Shown here one piece after another: positions 53,506 to 62,630 of a stretch of DNA of 64,000 nucleotides. Position 1 is the stretch's first letter, and every line of letters starts with the position of its first letter. A program made the position numbers and the translations under genes. The DNA comes from Lachnospira sp. UBA3790. GTDB lineage: Bacteria; Bacillota; Clostridia; Lachnospirales; Lachnospiraceae. The notes under the pieces are model-generated. The model saw only the letters and a list, made by a program, of their open reading frames with translations, made no database searches and had not been told where the DNA came from. Location: the NCBI GenBank assembly GCA_002369135.1, contig DFEY01000002.1, positions 1 to 64,000 of the forward strand, given 5' to 3'.

Positions 53506-53874
53506 CTATAATACCTCAGGTGCAAGTGAAACTATTCTCATGAAAGATTTCTCTCTCAATTCTCTTGCAACTGGTCCAAAGATACGAGTTCCTCTTGGAG
53601 TCATATCTTCTCTTATTATTACAGCAGCGTTTTCGTCAAATTTGATGTATGAACCATCATTACGACGAGCGCCTTTAACAGTACGAACTACTACGGCTCT
53701 TACGATGTCACCCTTCTTTACTTCACCACCTGGTGTAGCATCTTTAACAGTGGCAACGATAATATCACCGATATTAGCATATCTTCTAGTAGATCCGCCC
53801 AACACTCTGATTGTAAGTAATTCTTTAGCACCTGTATTATCAGCTACTTTAAGTCTACTTTCCTGTTGAATCAT
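53506..53874 (-). CDS. rplN: 50S ribosomal protein L14
   Basis: 122 residues; [18 protein letters not shown] and C-terminal [19 protein letters not shown]. Confidence 0.99.
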   Translation of the reverse strand: MIQQESRLKVADNTGAKELLTIRVLGGSTRRYANIGDIIVATVKDATPGGEVKKGDIVRAVVVRTVKGARRNDGSYIKFDENAAVIIREDMTPRGTRIFGPVARELREKSFMRIVSLAPEVL

Positions 53875-53907
53875 GCTGTATTCCTCCTTCTTTTTCCAAA
53901 TGAAAGC

Positions 53908-54162
53908 TTATTTAGCCTTCTCAATAATTTCAACAAGTCTCCATCTCTTATCCTTCGACAAAGGTCTTGTCTCCATAACTTTTACTGTATCACCGATACC
54001 GCACTGGTTTTCTTCATCGTGAGCTTTCAACTTATAAGTTCTTTTCACGATCTTGTTGTACAAAGGATGCTTTACATGATCCTCGATAGCAACTGTGATA
54101 GTTTTATCCATCTTGTCGCTAGTAACTTTACCTGTACGTGTTTTTCTTAAATTTCTTTCCAC
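53908..54162 (-). CDS. rpsQ: 30S ribosomal protein S17
   Basis: 84 residues; [38 protein letters not shown]. Standard position after rpmC. Confidence 0.99.
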   Translation of the reverse strand: MERNLRKTRTGKVTSDKMDKTITVAIEDHVKHPLYNKIVKRTYKLKAHDEENQCGIGDTVKVMETRPLSKDKRWRLVEIIEKAK

Positions 54163-54187
54163 AACAATTCTCCTTTCCTACAAACTC

Positions 54188-54397
54188 TTACGCGTTTTCT
54201 TTCTCAACGATAACAGTTTGAATTCTGGCAATGTTTCTTCTTACATCTTTAATTCTGCTTGTGTTATCTAGCTGATTTGTTGCGTTCTGGAATCTTAAAT
54301 TAAATAATTCCTTCTTAGCAGCTACTAATTCATCTTGAAGTTCTGTAGCTGATTTTCTCTTTAAATCTTCTACATATTGCTTACTTTTCACTGTCAT
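54188..54397 (-). CDS. rpmC: 50S ribosomal protein L29
   Basis: 69 residues, helical; [19 protein letters not shown] and IARIQTVI. The ATG at 54397 lies inside the 3' end of rplP (overlap about 17 nt) with AAGGCGG upstream. Confidence 0.97.
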   Translation of the reverse strand: MTVKSKQYVEDLKRKSATELQDELVAAKKELFNLRFQNATNQLDNTSRIKDVRRNIARIQTVIVEKENA

Positions 54398-54818
54398 CAC
54401 CGCCTTCTAGTTCCTCGCGTGACACAACCTTACACTTGAGTGGTAGTTTGTGAACAGCAAGTCTTAGAGCCTCTCTAGCGTCCTCTTCATTTTCAATGTC
54501 GATTTCGAAAAGTACTCTACCTGGTTTAACAACTGCTACCCAGTACTCTACTGCACCTTTACCTTTACCCATACGTGTTTCAGCAGGATGTGCTGTAACA
54601 GGTTTGTCTGGGAAAATTTTGATCCAAACTTGGCCACCACGCTTTACGTAACGAGTCATAGCTACACGGGCTGCCTCTATCTGGTTTGACTTAATCCATG
54701 CAGGCTCCATAGCTACGATACCATACTTACCATTAGTAATTTTGTTACCTCTTGTAGCCTTACCTCTCATAGATCCTCTAAACTGTTTTCTATGTTTAAC
54801 TCTTTTAGGCATTAACAT
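54381..54818 (-). CDS. rplP: 50S ribosomal protein L16
   Basis: 145 residues; [20 protein letters not shown] and [19 protein letters not shown]. The first ATG (54818) shares an A with the rpsC stop (TAATG) and has AAGGAGG about 9 nt upstream; ATG 54812 is an alternative. Confidence 0.98.
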   Translation of the reverse strand: MLMPKRVKHRKQFRGSMRGKATRGNKITNGKYGIVAMEPAWIKSNQIEAARVAMTRYVKRGGQVWIKIFPDKPVTAHPAETRMGKGKGAVEYWVAVVKPGRVLFEIDIENEEDAREALRLAVHKLPLKCKVVSREELEGGDDSEK

Positions 54819-55465
54819 TATTTCTTACCTCCTTCTTTAGTTGGAAGTACTTCGCCGTTATAAATCCAAACCTTTACACCTACTTTACCGTAAGTTGTAT
54901 CAGCCTCAGCGAATCCAAATTCAATGTCAGCACGAAGTGTCTGTAGTGGGATTGTTCCCTCGCTGTAGAACTCTGTACGAGCCATATCAGCACCACCTAG
55001 ACGTCCTGATACTGATGTCTTGATACCAAGCGCACCAGCTTTAAGTGATCTAGACATACAAGACTTCATAGCTCTTCTGAATGAGATACGGTTCTCTAGC
55101 TGCTGAGCAATGTTCTCTGCTACTAGCTGTGCATCCTTATCAGGTCTCTTAACGTCTTTTACGTCCATGAATAACTTCTTATCAGTCATCTTCTGAACTT
55201 CTGCTTTAATCTTTTCTATCTCAGCGCCACCTTTACCGATAACAAGACCAGGCTTAGCTGTATAAATGTTTACTCTTACACGGTCAGTTGATCTCTCGAT
55301 TTCAATCTTTGAGATGCCTGTTCCGTAAAGTTTGTTCTTAAGGAATTTTCTAATTTCGTAGTCTTCAACTAGGTTATCAGCGAAATCTTTCTCTGCATAC
55401 CATTTTGAATCCCAGTCTTTGATAATTCCGACTCTTAATCCGTGTGGATTAACTTTCTGTCCCAT
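54818..55465 (-). CDS. rpsC: 30S ribosomal protein S3
   Basis: 215 residues; [21 protein letters not shown] domain with [15 protein letters not shown], and [13 protein letters not shown] near the end. Confidence 0.99.
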   Translation of the reverse strand: MGQKVNPHGLRVGIIKDWDSKWYAEKDFADNLVEDYEIRKFLKNKLYGTGISKIEIERSTDRVRVNIYTAKPGLVIGKGGAEIEKIKAEVQKMTDKKLFMDVKDVKRPDKDAQLVAENIAQQLENRISFRRAMKSCMSRSLKAGALGIKTSVSGRLGGADMARTEFYSEGTIPLQTLRADIEFGFAEADTTYGKVGVKVWIYNGEVLPTKEGGKK

Positions 55466-55480
55466 GCTTTGCCTCCCTTC

Positions 55481-55867
55481 TTATCTTTCGTCAAGCACGA
55501 TTGTGATGTGGCTGTTTCTCTTTAAGATTCTGTAAGCCCTACCCTGTGCTCTTGGTTTAATACGTTTCATTGTAGGTGCTGCACTAGCGTAGCACTCTGC
55601 AATGTATAATTTACTAGTGTCCATGTTGTTGTTATTTTCAGCATTTGCTATAGCTGAGTTTAACAACTTCAAAATTACTTTTGATGCTTTTCTTGGGTTG
55701 TATGTGAGAATACCTTGTGCAGTCTCTACATCTTTACCTCTGATGGCATCAAGTACGAAACATGCCTTTTGAGTACTAATTCTTGCAAAAGAAAGTTTTG
55801 CTGAAGGTCTAGTATCTTTTTCGGCGTTTCTTTTTCTCTTTATTTCAGATCTATGTCCTTTTGCCAT
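55481..55867 (-). CDS. rplV: 50S ribosomal protein L22
   Basis: 128 residues; ARISTQKACFVLDAIRGKDV, ALINSAIANAENN-type helix and MKRIKPRAQGRAYRI. Lines the exit tunnel. Confidence 0.98.
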   Translation of the reverse strand: MAKGHRSEIKRKRNAEKDTRPSAKLSFARISTQKACFVLDAIRGKDVETAQGILTYNPRKASKVILKLLNSAIANAENNNNMDTSKLYIAECYASAAPTMKRIKPRAQGRAYRILKRNSHITIVLDER

Positions 55868-55894
55868 AGACTTGGCCTCCTTTCAAAATACAAA

Positions 55895-56170
55895 TTATTC
55901 TGCTTTGCTTTCGTTCTTATTGTGTCCTCTAAATGTTCTAGTAGGAACAAACTCACCAAGTTTGTTACCAACCATATCCTCTGTAATATATACAGGAACA
56001 TGTTTTCTACCATCATGGACAGCAATTGTATGTCCAACCATCTGTGGGTAAATTGTTGAACGTCTTGACCAAGTCTTGATAACTGACTTTTCGCCAGATT
56101 CGTTCATAGCTTCAATCTTCTTTAATAAGCTCTCATCCGCAAATGGGCCTTTTTTTAATGATCTTGACAT
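55895..56170 (-). CDS. rpsS: 30S ribosomal protein S19
   Basis: 91 residues; [39 protein letters not shown] and the final [10 protein letters not shown]. Confidence 0.99.
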   Translation of the reverse strand: MSRSLKKGPFADESLLKKIEAMNESGEKSVIKTWSRRSTIYPQMVGHTIAVHDGRKHVPVYITEDMVGNKLGEFVPTRTFRGHNKNESKAE

Positions 56171-56184
56171 TAGTTCCTACCTCC

Positions 56185-57030
56185 TTATTTCATATTGCTT
56201 CCGTCACGTCTTCTAATAATCATCTTGTTAGACTTCTTATTCTTCTTACGAGTCTTCAAACCAAGTGCTGGTTTACCCCATGGAGTACATGGACCTGGAC
56301 GACCGATTGGTGCACGTCCTTCACCACCACCGTGAGGGTGATCATTAGGGTTCATAACAGAACCACGAACGGTAGGTCTAATACCCATATTACGCTTACG
56401 TCCTGCTTTACCAATGTAAACAAGACCGTGCTCGATATTTCCTACTGTACCAACTGTTGCTCTACAAATTACAGGAACCAATCTCATCTCGCCTGATGGA
56501 AGTCTAAGTGTTGCATATTTGCCTTCCTTAGCCATAAGCTGTGCTGTACCACCTGCTGAACGAACTAACTGTCCACCCTTACCTGGGTATAGCTCGATGT
56601 TGTGGATCTCTGTACCGACAGGAATCTCTGAAAGTGGTAAGCAGTTTCCTACTTTCACTTCAGCGCTCATCCCGCTCATTACTTTATCTCCTACCTTAAG
56701 TCCTTCTGGAGCTAGGATGTATGCCTTCTCACCATCAGCGTAGCAAATAAGTGCGATGTTTGCTGTACGGTTTGGATCATACTCGATGCTCACTACTCTA
56801 GCAGGGATATCATCTTTACTATTTCTCTTGAAATCAATAATTCTGTATTTTCTTCTAGAACCACCACCGTGATGTCTTACAGTGATTTTACCTTGGTTGT
56901 TACGACCAGCGTTTTTCTTAAGAGATGCTGTAAGTGACTTCTCTGGAGAGTCTTTAGTGATCTCTTTGTTGTCAAGCTGAGTCATAGCTCTTCTAGAAGG
57001 TGTATATGGGTTAAATGTTTTAATTCCCAT
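56185..57030 (-). CDS. rplB: 50S ribosomal protein L2
   Basis: 281 residues; [36 protein letters not shown] and the catalytic-centre loop [18 protein letters not shown]. Near the peptidyl transferase centre. Confidence 0.99.
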   Translation of the reverse strand: MGIKTFNPYTPSRRAMTQLDNKEITKDSPEKSLTASLKKNAGRNNQGKITVRHHGGGSRRKYRIIDFKRNSKDDIPARVVSIEYDPNRTANIALICYADGEKAYILAPEGLKVGDKVMSGMSAEVKVGNCLPLSEIPVGTEIHNIELYPGKGGQLVRSAGGTAQLMAKEGKYATLRLPSGEMRLVPVICRATVGTVGNIEHGLVYIGKAGRKRNMGIRPTVRGSVMNPNDHPHGGGEGRAPIGRPGPCTPWGKPALGLKTRKKNKKSNKMIIRRRDGSNMK

Positions 57031-57121
57031 TGTAATTCTCCTTTCAATCCATTTATTATCACGCTTGTGTTGCGTATAGTTTGTGCAATAATTTTAAGTT
57101 TCTTCTATATAAGAGTTAATC

Positions 57122-57421
57122 TTATAGTCCTGCGAAGATCTCGATATCTGCACTGTCCTCTGTTAACTGAACGATAGCTTTCTTTCTAGCTGCTGTCTTA
57201 CCTGTTGTGTAACCACGTCTTCTGTTCTTTCCAGCTAAGTTCATAGTGTTAACTTTTTCTACCTTTGCACCTTCAAACATTCTCTCTACTGCGTCCTTAA
57301 CCTGAACCTTAGTAGCTTCTGGGTGCACATAGAATGTATACTTTTTCTCTGCCATTGCGTTCATACTCTTCTCTGTAATTACAGGTTCGAATATAACGTC
57401 ATAATATTTAATATCTGCCAT
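57122..57421 (-). CDS. rplW: 50S ribosomal protein L23
   Basis: 99 residues; [19 protein letters not shown] and [21 protein letters not shown] 91-nt gap without features separates it from rplB. Confidence 0.98.
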   Translation of the reverse strand: MADIKYYDVIFEPVITEKSMNAMAEKKYTFYVHPEATKVQVKDAVERMFEGAKVEKVNTMNLAGKNRRRGYTTGKTAARKKAIVQLTEDSADIEIFAGL

Positions 57422-58041
57422 TATGCGTACACCTCCTCTATAGTCTTAACAGCATCCTGTGTAACTATAACTGTGTCGTACTTTAGAATGTCATATACGT
57501 TAATAGTCTGTGTGCTTGCTGTCTTTACTGTAGGAATGTTTGCTGCTGACTTAACTACGTTTGTGTCATTGTCGTTTAAAACAACTAATGCTTTATCAGC
57601 CTCTAAGTTCTTTAGCACCTCTGCAAATTCCTTTGTCTTTGGCGCATCAAACTTCAATTCGTCTAATACAATAAACTTTCCTTCTTCCACTCTTGATGTC
57701 AATACTGACTTAAGAGCGATTCTCTTTTCTTTCTTATTCATTTTCTTTGAATAATCTCTTGGTGTTGGAGCAAATACTACTCCACCGCCTGTCCACTGAG
57801 GAGCTCTGATAGAACCCTGTCTAGCATGACCAGTTCCCTTTTGTCTCCAAGGCTTTCTGCCTCCGCCTCTGACTTCTGAACGAGTCTTGGCTTTCTGTGT
57901 ACCTTGACGGTTATTTGCGAGCTGTGCAACTACTGCCTGATGTACAAGGTGTTCATTAATCTCAACACCGAAGATAGCATCATTAAGCTTCATTTTTCCA
58001 ACTTCGCTTCCTTCCATATTTAAAACAGATACTTCTGCCAT
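57421..58041 (-). CDS. rplD: 50S ribosomal protein L4
   Basis: 206 residues; [19 protein letters not shown] and [15 protein letters not shown] in the loop that lines the exit tunnel. Adjoins rplW by one base. L4 is the autoregulator of S10 operons in gamma-proteobacteria; regulation here is unproven. Confidence 0.99.
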   Translation of the reverse strand: MAEVSVLNMEGSEVGKMKLNDAIFGVEINEHLVHQAVVAQLANNRQGTQKAKTRSEVRGGGRKPWRQKGTGHARQGSIRAPQWTGGGVVFAPTPRDYSKKMNKKEKRIALKSVLTSRVEEGKFIVLDELKFDAPKTKEFAEVLKNLEADKALVVLNDNDTNVVKSAANIPTVKTASTQTINVYDILKYDTVIVTQDAVKTIEEVYA

Positions 58042-58066
58042 CTGAATGTCCTCCTTTCAAAAATCC

Positions 58067-58690
58067 TTAAGCTTTAACAGTTTCCTTAATAGTAACTAAC
58101 GCTTTCTTTGGTCCTGGTACAGCACCCTTAACTAATAGTAAGTCTCTGCTTGGGTCAACCTTGACAACCAATAGGTTCTGTGTAGTAACTTTCTTACCAC
58201 CCATGTGACCAGGCATCTTCTTACCCTTGAACACTCTACCTGGAGATGAACAAGAACCGTTTGAACCAGCATGTCTGTGGTATTTAGAACCGTGAGTCAT
58301 AGGTCCACGTGACTGTCCATGTCTCTTAATAGCGCCCTGGAAACCTTTTCCTTTTGCGATTGCTGTAGCATCAATCTTGTCGCCTTCTTCGAAGATGTCA
58401 ACAGTGATCTCGTCTGCTACGTTGTAATCTCCTTCTAGTTTCAACTCTCTTACATATCTCTTGTAAGAAACTTTAGCCTTATCAAACATTCCCTTAACTG
58501 GTTTGTTGATAAGCTTTTCTCTGATGTCCTCAAATCCAACTTGAAGAGCGTCATATCCGTCGTTCTCTACTGTCTTAACCTGTGTTACTACACAAGGGCC
58601 AGCCTGAAGAACTGTAACTGGGATTAGTTCGCCGTTCTCGCCAAAGATCTGAGTCATTCCGACTTTCTTAGCTAAAATAGCTTTCTTCAT
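58067..58690 (-). CDS. rplC: 50S ribosomal protein L3
   Basis: 207 residues; [20 protein letters not shown], and [19 protein letters not shown] with [10 protein letters not shown]. Followed upstream by a 141-nt gap to rpsJ. Confidence 0.99.
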   Translation of the reverse strand: MKKAILAKKVGMTQIFGENGELIPVTVLQAGPCVVTQVKTVENDGYDALQVGFEDIREKLINKPVKGMFDKAKVSYKRYVRELKLEGDYNVADEITVDIFEEGDKIDATAIAKGKGFQGAIKRHGQSRGPMTHGSKYHRHAGSNGSCSSPGRVFKGKKMPGHMGGKKVTTQNLLVVKVDPSRDLLLVKGAVPGPKKALVTIKETVKA

Positions 58691-58831
58691 ATTAACTTAC
58701 CTCCTGTTAATTTACAGCGGATCGATTTCTCGATCATTCCATTGATTAATAAGATGATAATTCTAAAAATCACCTTATGTTGTGATTCGCTTCTTTATAT
58801 AGAAGAAACTAATCACGGAAATTAAGATGAT

Positions 58832-59146
58832 TTATTTTTCTTTCATCTTAATGTCGATATAAACACCTGCTGGCATCTCTAGTCTTGAAAGACTATCAAC
58901 AGCCTTCTGTGTAGGCATATTTATATCAATGAGTCTCTTGTGAGTTCTCTGTTCAAACTGCTCTCTTGAGTCTTTGTACTTGTGTACAGCTCTAAGAATA
59001 GTAACAACCTCTTTCTTAGTAGGTAGTGGAATTGGTCCGCTAACCTCTGAGCCTGCTTTCTTTGCAGTTTCAACAATTTTCTTTGCTGATTGATCTACTA
59101 ATTTGTGATCATAAGCCTTAAGTGTAATTCTCATTACTTGTGCCAT
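58832..59146 (-). CDS. rpsJ: 30S ribosomal protein S10
   Basis: 104 residues; [20 protein letters not shown] and [18 protein letters not shown]. First gene of the S10 operon, with GGAGG before ATG. The 141-nt gap to rplC carries no ORF that I can support. Confidence 0.99.
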   Translation of the reverse strand: MAQVMRITLKAYDHKLVDQSAKKIVETAKKAGSEVSGPIPLPTKKEVVTILRAVHKYKDSREQFEQRTHKRLIDINMPTQKAVDSLSRLEMPAGVYIDIKMKEK

Positions 59147-59412
59147 AAAAAAAGTCGCCTCCTTTTCGTACTATTTAGCACGACAAGCGGTGACCGTACA
59201 ACCTATCCGTGTGTGTCATAATAATATACATACAACTTTCACACGTTGTATCCACATCTTCTGGTGGACTCTGTGTCTGTACAGTGACTTGTCGTCAGTT
59301 TCCTAACATGACATTCGCTCCGCGTAAAAACCTACGTTATTTTGTACGTTTGTTACTGCTATATAACGTAGCAACCTCACGCATCCACGCTATCAATGTC
59401 ACAGCAAGAAAA
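59147..59412 (-). promoter_or_regulatory. Long leader of the S10 operon
   Basis: About 260 nt between the start site and rpsJ. It contains a stem TACGTTAT/ATAACGTA (59333-59340 with 59363-59370), a hairpin TACAAC/GTTGTA (59231-59250) and further GC-containing repeats, with no ORF likely to be translated. A leader this long before rpsJ suggests autoregulation, possibly by an S10-operon protein; it is not a recognisable known leader to me. Confidence 0.5.
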
Positions 59413-59441
59413 AGTATACAACAAAAACAATACTAATGCAA
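59413..59441 (-). promoter_or_regulatory. S10 operon promoter
   Basis: Minus strand -35 TTGCAT (59441-59436), 17-bp spacer, -10 TATACT (59418-59413). It should drive the long S10-spc transcript. Confidence 0.7.
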
Positions 59442-59558
59442 GAGGAAATTTAATAAATTTTTAGCCCTATTCTACTGCTAAATGCGCCTATTTTATGGTA
59501 ATTCCACACCATATAGTTTTGTGACACAAAAAAAGAGGTATATCTTGCGCGTTTAAAA

Positions 59559-59693
59559 GAGCTGACGCATGGAGAATAATAAACGAACATTTTTGTAAGT
59601 TTACTTATAAAAATGTTCTTATTTATTATTCTCTGTATGTCGCGCTTGCGCGACATAAGTATTTTGCGAAGCAAAATACGCATGCGTCAGCTC
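59559..59693. repeat. Cloverleaf-like nested inverted-repeat element
   Basis: Outer stem GAGCTGACGCATG (59559-59571) / CATGCGTCAGCTC (59681-59693) is perfect over 13 bp. The interior is tiled by three hairpins with almost no unpaired bases: A, 59572-59633 (GAGAATAATAAA, AACATTTTT, apex TAAG-TTTA-CTTA); B, 59636-59657 (TATGTCGCGC / GCGCGACATA); C, 59659-59679 (GTATTTTGC-GAA-GCAAAATAC). It has no coding potential and lies between the terminator of the lysine-rich gene and the S10 promoter. Same plan as 22910-23094. Confidence 0.8.
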
Positions 59694-59694
59694 A

Positions 59695-59735
59695 TAAAAA
59701 AAGAGGATGCATCTCTCGATACATCCTCTTTTTTC
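59695..59735 (-). terminator. Terminator of the secreted Ig-like gene
   Basis: On the minus strand GAGGATGTATC-GAGA-GATGCATCCTC (one T-G pair) flanked by A-run and T-run, 12 nt after the stop of the gene at 59748. Confidence 0.9.
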
Positions 59736-59747
59736 GATCAGTCAGAA

Positions 59748-60359
59748 TTATTTAACTCTAATCTTAATCTTTTTCCACTTGGTAGCTTTGTAATTCTTAT
59801 TACCTTTAGCTTTAACCTTAACTTTATAAGTACCCTTCTTAGTACCCTTGCGGATAGTTACTTTACCCTTCTTAGATACTTTGAGCTTCTTAGAAACTCT
59901 CTTGTACTTAATCTTGCCTTTACCAGTGGACTTAACCTTAAGCTTAATCTTTACAGATTTCTTTTTAAGTTTTTTGTACTTAACTTTACGCTTCTTAGTG
60001 TTCTTAAGCTTTTGTTTAGCTTTCTTCATAGTAACTGTTACTTTTTTAGCAACTGTACCTTCATAGTGGCCGATACCAATAACCTGTGTAGTAACGATGT
60101 ACTTACCAGCGTTAGTGATCTTAGCAACTACTACTAAGTAATCAGTTCCTGCCTTTAAAGTTTTGCCATCAACGACAACCTTTACTGCTGTAGGAACCTG
60201 CGCTGTCTTATTATAAGTAAGCGCTCTTGCTGTAACAGTAACCGATGAATCAGTTAATTTTTTCTTTGCTGGACTCTGTGTAGCTGCGCCAACTGTGAAA
60301 GATGATGCAACCATTGTCATGACTATTAGAGTAGCAAGAATTTTTTTAACTCTGCTCAT
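59748..60359 (-). CDS. Secreted lysine-rich protein with Ig-like repeats
   Basis: A 203-residue protein: signal peptide (about 1-27, ILATLIVMTMVASSFTVGA), an MBG/Ig-like domain (about 36-105, LTYNKTAQVPTAVKVVVDG, then DYLVVVAKITNAGKY), and a second Lys-saturated Ig-like domain (about 120-203, KGTKKGTYKVKVKAKGNKNY). Extremely basic. Probably a wall-associated protein of unknown function. GGAGG before ATG; own promoter and terminator. Confidence 0.78.
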   Translation of the reverse strand: MSRVKKILATLIVMTMVASSFTVGAATQSPAKKKLTDSSVTVTARALTYNKTAQVPTAVKVVVDGKTLKAGTDYLVVVAKITNAGKYIVTTQVIGIGHYEGTVAKKVTVTMKKAKQKLKNTKKRKVKYKKLKKKSVKIKLKVKSTGKGKIKYKRVSKKLKVSKKGKVTIRKGTKKGTYKVKVKAKGNKNYKATKWKKIKIRVK

Positions 60360-60413
60360 TGGTTTGTTCCTCCTTTTAAAAATACATATGTATTAGTAAA
60401 ACTAATCTTTTAT

Positions 60414-60442
60414 AGTTTATCATAACGATATTTTATTTACAA
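60414..60442 (-). promoter_or_regulatory. Promoter of the secreted Ig-like gene
   Basis: Minus strand -35 TTGTAA (60442-60437), 17-bp spacer, -10 TAAACT (60419-60414). Confidence 0.55.
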
Positions 60443-60467
60443 TACATTTCAACAATTTTTATCACTA

Positions 60468-60518
60468 TTTTAGGTCTATATTTTAGAATATGGGTTCATT
60501 TTTTAGGTCTCTATTTTA
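60468..60518. repeat. Two 18-bp direct repeats upstream of the promoter
   Basis: TTTTAGGTCTATATTTTA (60468-60485) and TTTTAGGTCTCTATTTTA (60501-60518) differ at one position and are 33 bp apart start to start, about three helical turns. They lie 26 bp and more upstream of the -35 of the secreted Ig-like gene, the usual place for an activator such as a response regulator. Confidence 0.65.
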
Positions 60519-60525
60519 AAGGGTT

Positions 60526-61011
60526 TTAGCCCTGTTTTAGCACTTTCCTCTTCACTCTTCCGAGCACTCCTCTGACCTTCTTATACAAGAGTCTGATAGG
60601 GAATGATTTCACCCAAAATCTAGAATAGAACTTGTACTTCCAGCCGCTCATATTGACTGGCTTTGCATCCTTCATTTTATCATTACTTACATCTTTTGGG
60701 TTTCTGTAAAACTCATCTAGTTTGCCAATAATCATATCATCAGTCACATATTCTTTGTTAATACAGTTGTCCCCTCTTATTATGTAATGATCCGGAAAAA
60801 CCTTTATAACACGATGCATGATGTACTTTCCATCTGCCTTGTAAACCGGCACATCATACTTCTTAAGTCTTCCCTCAAGTGGTCTAACAACAATCGTATC
60901 CCTTCTATGTCTAAGCATAGGATACATACTAACACCTGAAGTCGTGCCCACGTAAAAGGTTTGATCTTCTATCACATCTTCAATTTTAATATTGCCATCA
61001 AATTGATTCAT
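60526..61011 (-). CDS. S24/S26-type signal-peptidase-like protease
   Basis: 161 residues. Catalytic Ser28 in TSGVSMYPML, His66 in KYIMHRVIKV (His in place of the Lys of typical bacterial enzymes, as in SipW/ER-type peptidases) and Asp81 in IIRGDN. There is no N-terminal membrane anchor, unlike normal signal peptidase I, so it probably acts in the cytoplasm or at the membrane surface. Last gene of the peptide cassette (10 nt after the PqqD-like gene), which suggests leader removal from the small peptides. AAGGG before ATG. Confidence 0.8.
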   Translation of the reverse strand: MNQFDGNIKIEDVIEDQTFYVGTTSGVSMYPMLRHRRDTIVVRPLEGRLKKYDVPVYKADGKYIMHRVIKVFPDHYIIRGDNCINKEYVTDDMIIGKLDEFYRNPKDVSNDKMKDAKPVNMSGWKYKFYSRFWVKSFPIRLLYKKVRGVLGRVKRKVLKQG

Positions 61012-61021
61012 TTTAAAACCC

Positions 61022-61288
61022 TTAATCTAGTATAAATCCTTTGTCCTTCATTTCATCAATAAACTTCTTAACGCTTGTCTTAGCACGGTCTTCTTCCACG
61101 TCATATTCGCTCACGATAAAATCCACAATCTCATCTTCAGACTTCCCACTAGCAACACCTTCCCAGATGACCTTTCCAGTGTCGTTAAGCTTAATCATTC
61201 CAGAAAAACTCTCACTAGCCTCGCCCGTAGCCACAACTACGCACTGTCCCATTATATCTCTTACAACAAAACCGTCTTTAATCTTCAT
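61022..61288 (-). CDS. PqqD-like RiPP recognition element (RRE) protein
   Basis: 88 residues in the PqqD fold pattern: beta strands with GFVVRDIMGQCVVVATG, IKLNDTGKVIWEGVASGKSE (the LNxTGxxIWE core of the family), then a winged helix IVDFIVSEYDVEEDRAKTSV. Such proteins bind leader peptides of RiPP precursors, often through a YxxP-type motif, which both small peptides nearby have. ATG 61288 with GGAG 5 nt upstream; 17 nt after the kinase-like gene. Confidence 0.85.
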   Translation of the reverse strand: MKIKDGFVVRDIMGQCVVVATGEASESFSGMIKLNDTGKVIWEGVASGKSEDEIVDFIVSEYDVEEDRAKTSVKKFIDEMKDKGFILD

Positions 61289-61305
61289 ATTATCTCCAAT
61301 CAAAT

Positions 61306-62055
61306 TTAGTTTTCCTTACTGCTCTCCCACTCGTTTCCAGTAAGTTTTTCAAAACTACACTTAGCAGCTTCCTCGGAAATATCGCATTTCAACTTATAAA
61401 ACGGAACCGCCTCTGCCATCTTCTTAAACAGGTCAACCACCTTAATCAAATAGTCAGGCTCGTCTGTCAAATAAAGTTGACTCATAAACAGCTCGATGTT
61501 TTCTCCTGGATGAATGCTCTCGATAGAGTTCTTTTCTCCTCTCTCTACCACGCACACCCCCGCCAAAGGAGCGCTAGTGTTAATCTGCCATCCTTCTTTG
61601 CCGCACCATGGTGCTCCGTGCACATACACTTTGCCTTCGTCAAAGGAAACCTCAGGCTTATCTCCGTTAATAACACTAACCTTATCTCCTAGGAACTTCT
61701 TCCACAAAGAAATATGTGTAGACTTTCCGGTTCCACTAGGAGCTGTGAAAATATACGCCTTTCCGTCATACTCGATAGTTGCTCCGTGCATTAGAAGCAT
61801 ACCGTGGTTTGGAAGATCTGTTGCAATCTTTTCCATAACACAACAAAACTCAATATAGTCTGGGTTTTTGTGTGGCAGATCTTCTTCCATCCACTTATTA
61901 AAATCTTCATCAGTATAAGAAATCTGATATACTCTATCAGATTTCTCTACTTCATCAATCAAATACTCACCAAACTTTTTCTCAAGATATGAGTATTTAT
62001 ATTCTATTTCATACTGGATGCCAGCAATCTGACATAACATATTTTTATTATCCAT
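61306..62055 (-). CDS. HPr kinase-like P-loop protein of a RiPP-like cassette
   Basis: 249 residues; the C-terminal two-thirds has the HPr-kinase-like core: Walker A APSGTGKST (105-113) after MLLMHGATIEYDGKA, then INGDKPEV (acidic motif) and VHGAPWCGKEGW. The N-terminal part lacks the HPr kinase N-domain, so it is not HprK of catabolite repression. Related kinase-like proteins occur in lasso and other peptide clusters, where some phosphorylate the precursor. Its start overlaps the lipoprotein stop by 8 nt (ATGGATAA) with no strong RBS, so it is translationally coupled to it. Confidence 0.8.
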   Translation of the reverse strand: MDNKNMLCQIAGIQYEIEYKYSYLEKKFGEYLIDEVEKSDRVYQISYTDEDFNKWMEEDLPHKNPDYIEFCCVMEKIATDLPNHGMLLMHGATIEYDGKAYIFTAPSGTGKSTHISLWKKFLGDKVSVINGDKPEVSFDEGKVYVHGAPWCGKEGWQINTSAPLAGVCVVERGEKNSIESIHPGENIELFMSQLYLTDEPDYLIKVVDLFKKMAEAVPFYKLKCDISEEAAKCSFEKLTGNEWESSKEN

Positions 62056-62521
62056 CGATTAGTGGTCCAAATCCCGGTTCATCATCTTCGTCTTTCACGT
62101 CAAAGTTTCCGCCTTTGTCGCTTTTTTTGTCACCCTTTTTACTGTCACCTTTTTTGCTGCTTCCTTTTTTGCTGTCACTCTTCTTTGAGCTCTTGCTTGA
62201 TTTGCCGTTCTTTGATGCCTTGCCGTCCTTAGATGATTTATTATTATCTTTATCGTTTACCAAATCGTTAACATCATCGCCATTGCTCTTGTCTGCATTG
62301 TCCACGTTAACGTCTGATTTCTTTCCCTTTATTACTTTTCCGTTTTTATCAGTCTGAGCAGGAGCTTCTTCATTCACGCTAGTAATCACATTACCGTTAG
62401 CATCTGTCACTTCTGTTTTCTTTTCATTATTACATCCACAGCCTGCAGCTGAAAACACTAAAGCAACAGTAGCTACAGCTATCATCATTACTCTAATCCT
62501 ACTAATCTTCTTTTTATCCAT
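62048..62521 (-). CDS. Lipoprotein carrying copies of both small-peptide motifs
   Basis: 157 residues: a membrane/signal segment with lipobox FSAAGC (Cys28), a Lys/Asp-rich body, GDDVNDLVND at 81-90, a Ser/Lys/Gly/Asp linker (about 91-138, with KKG and SSK repeats) and a C-terminal end NFDVKDEDDEPGFGPLIDG. The first motif matches GDDINDLING at the end of the 45-residue peptide; the last matches FDV...DDE...GFGPLIG of the 41-residue peptide. It may be a surface-displayed extra substrate or acceptor for the same modification. GAGAGG upstream of ATG. Confidence 0.8.
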   Translation of the reverse strand: MDKKKISRIRVMMIAVATVALVFSAAGCGCNNEKKTEVTDANGNVITSVNEEAPAQTDKNGKVIKGKKSDVNVDNADKSNGDDVNDLVNDKDNNKSSKDGKASKNGKSSKSSKKSDSKKGSSKKGDSKKGDKKSDKGGNFDVKDEDDEPGFGPLIDG

Positions 62522-62564
62522 AACTAATACCTCTCAATCAATCATAATCTACTACAATAGATTG

Positions 62565-62603
62565 ATAAAAAATCAAGCACCACATACGAATATGTGATGC
62601 TTG
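62565..62603 (-). terminator. Terminator or attenuator after the 45-residue peptide gene
   Basis: On the minus strand CAAGCATCACATA-TTCG-TATGTGGTGCTTG (one T-G pair) is followed by ATTTTTT. It lies between the 45-residue peptide gene and the lipoprotein, giving the peptides a higher transcript level than the downstream enzymes, as is common for precursor genes. Confidence 0.85.
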
Positions 62604-62630
62604 TTTTATTATTTAAAATTATGTCTATTA

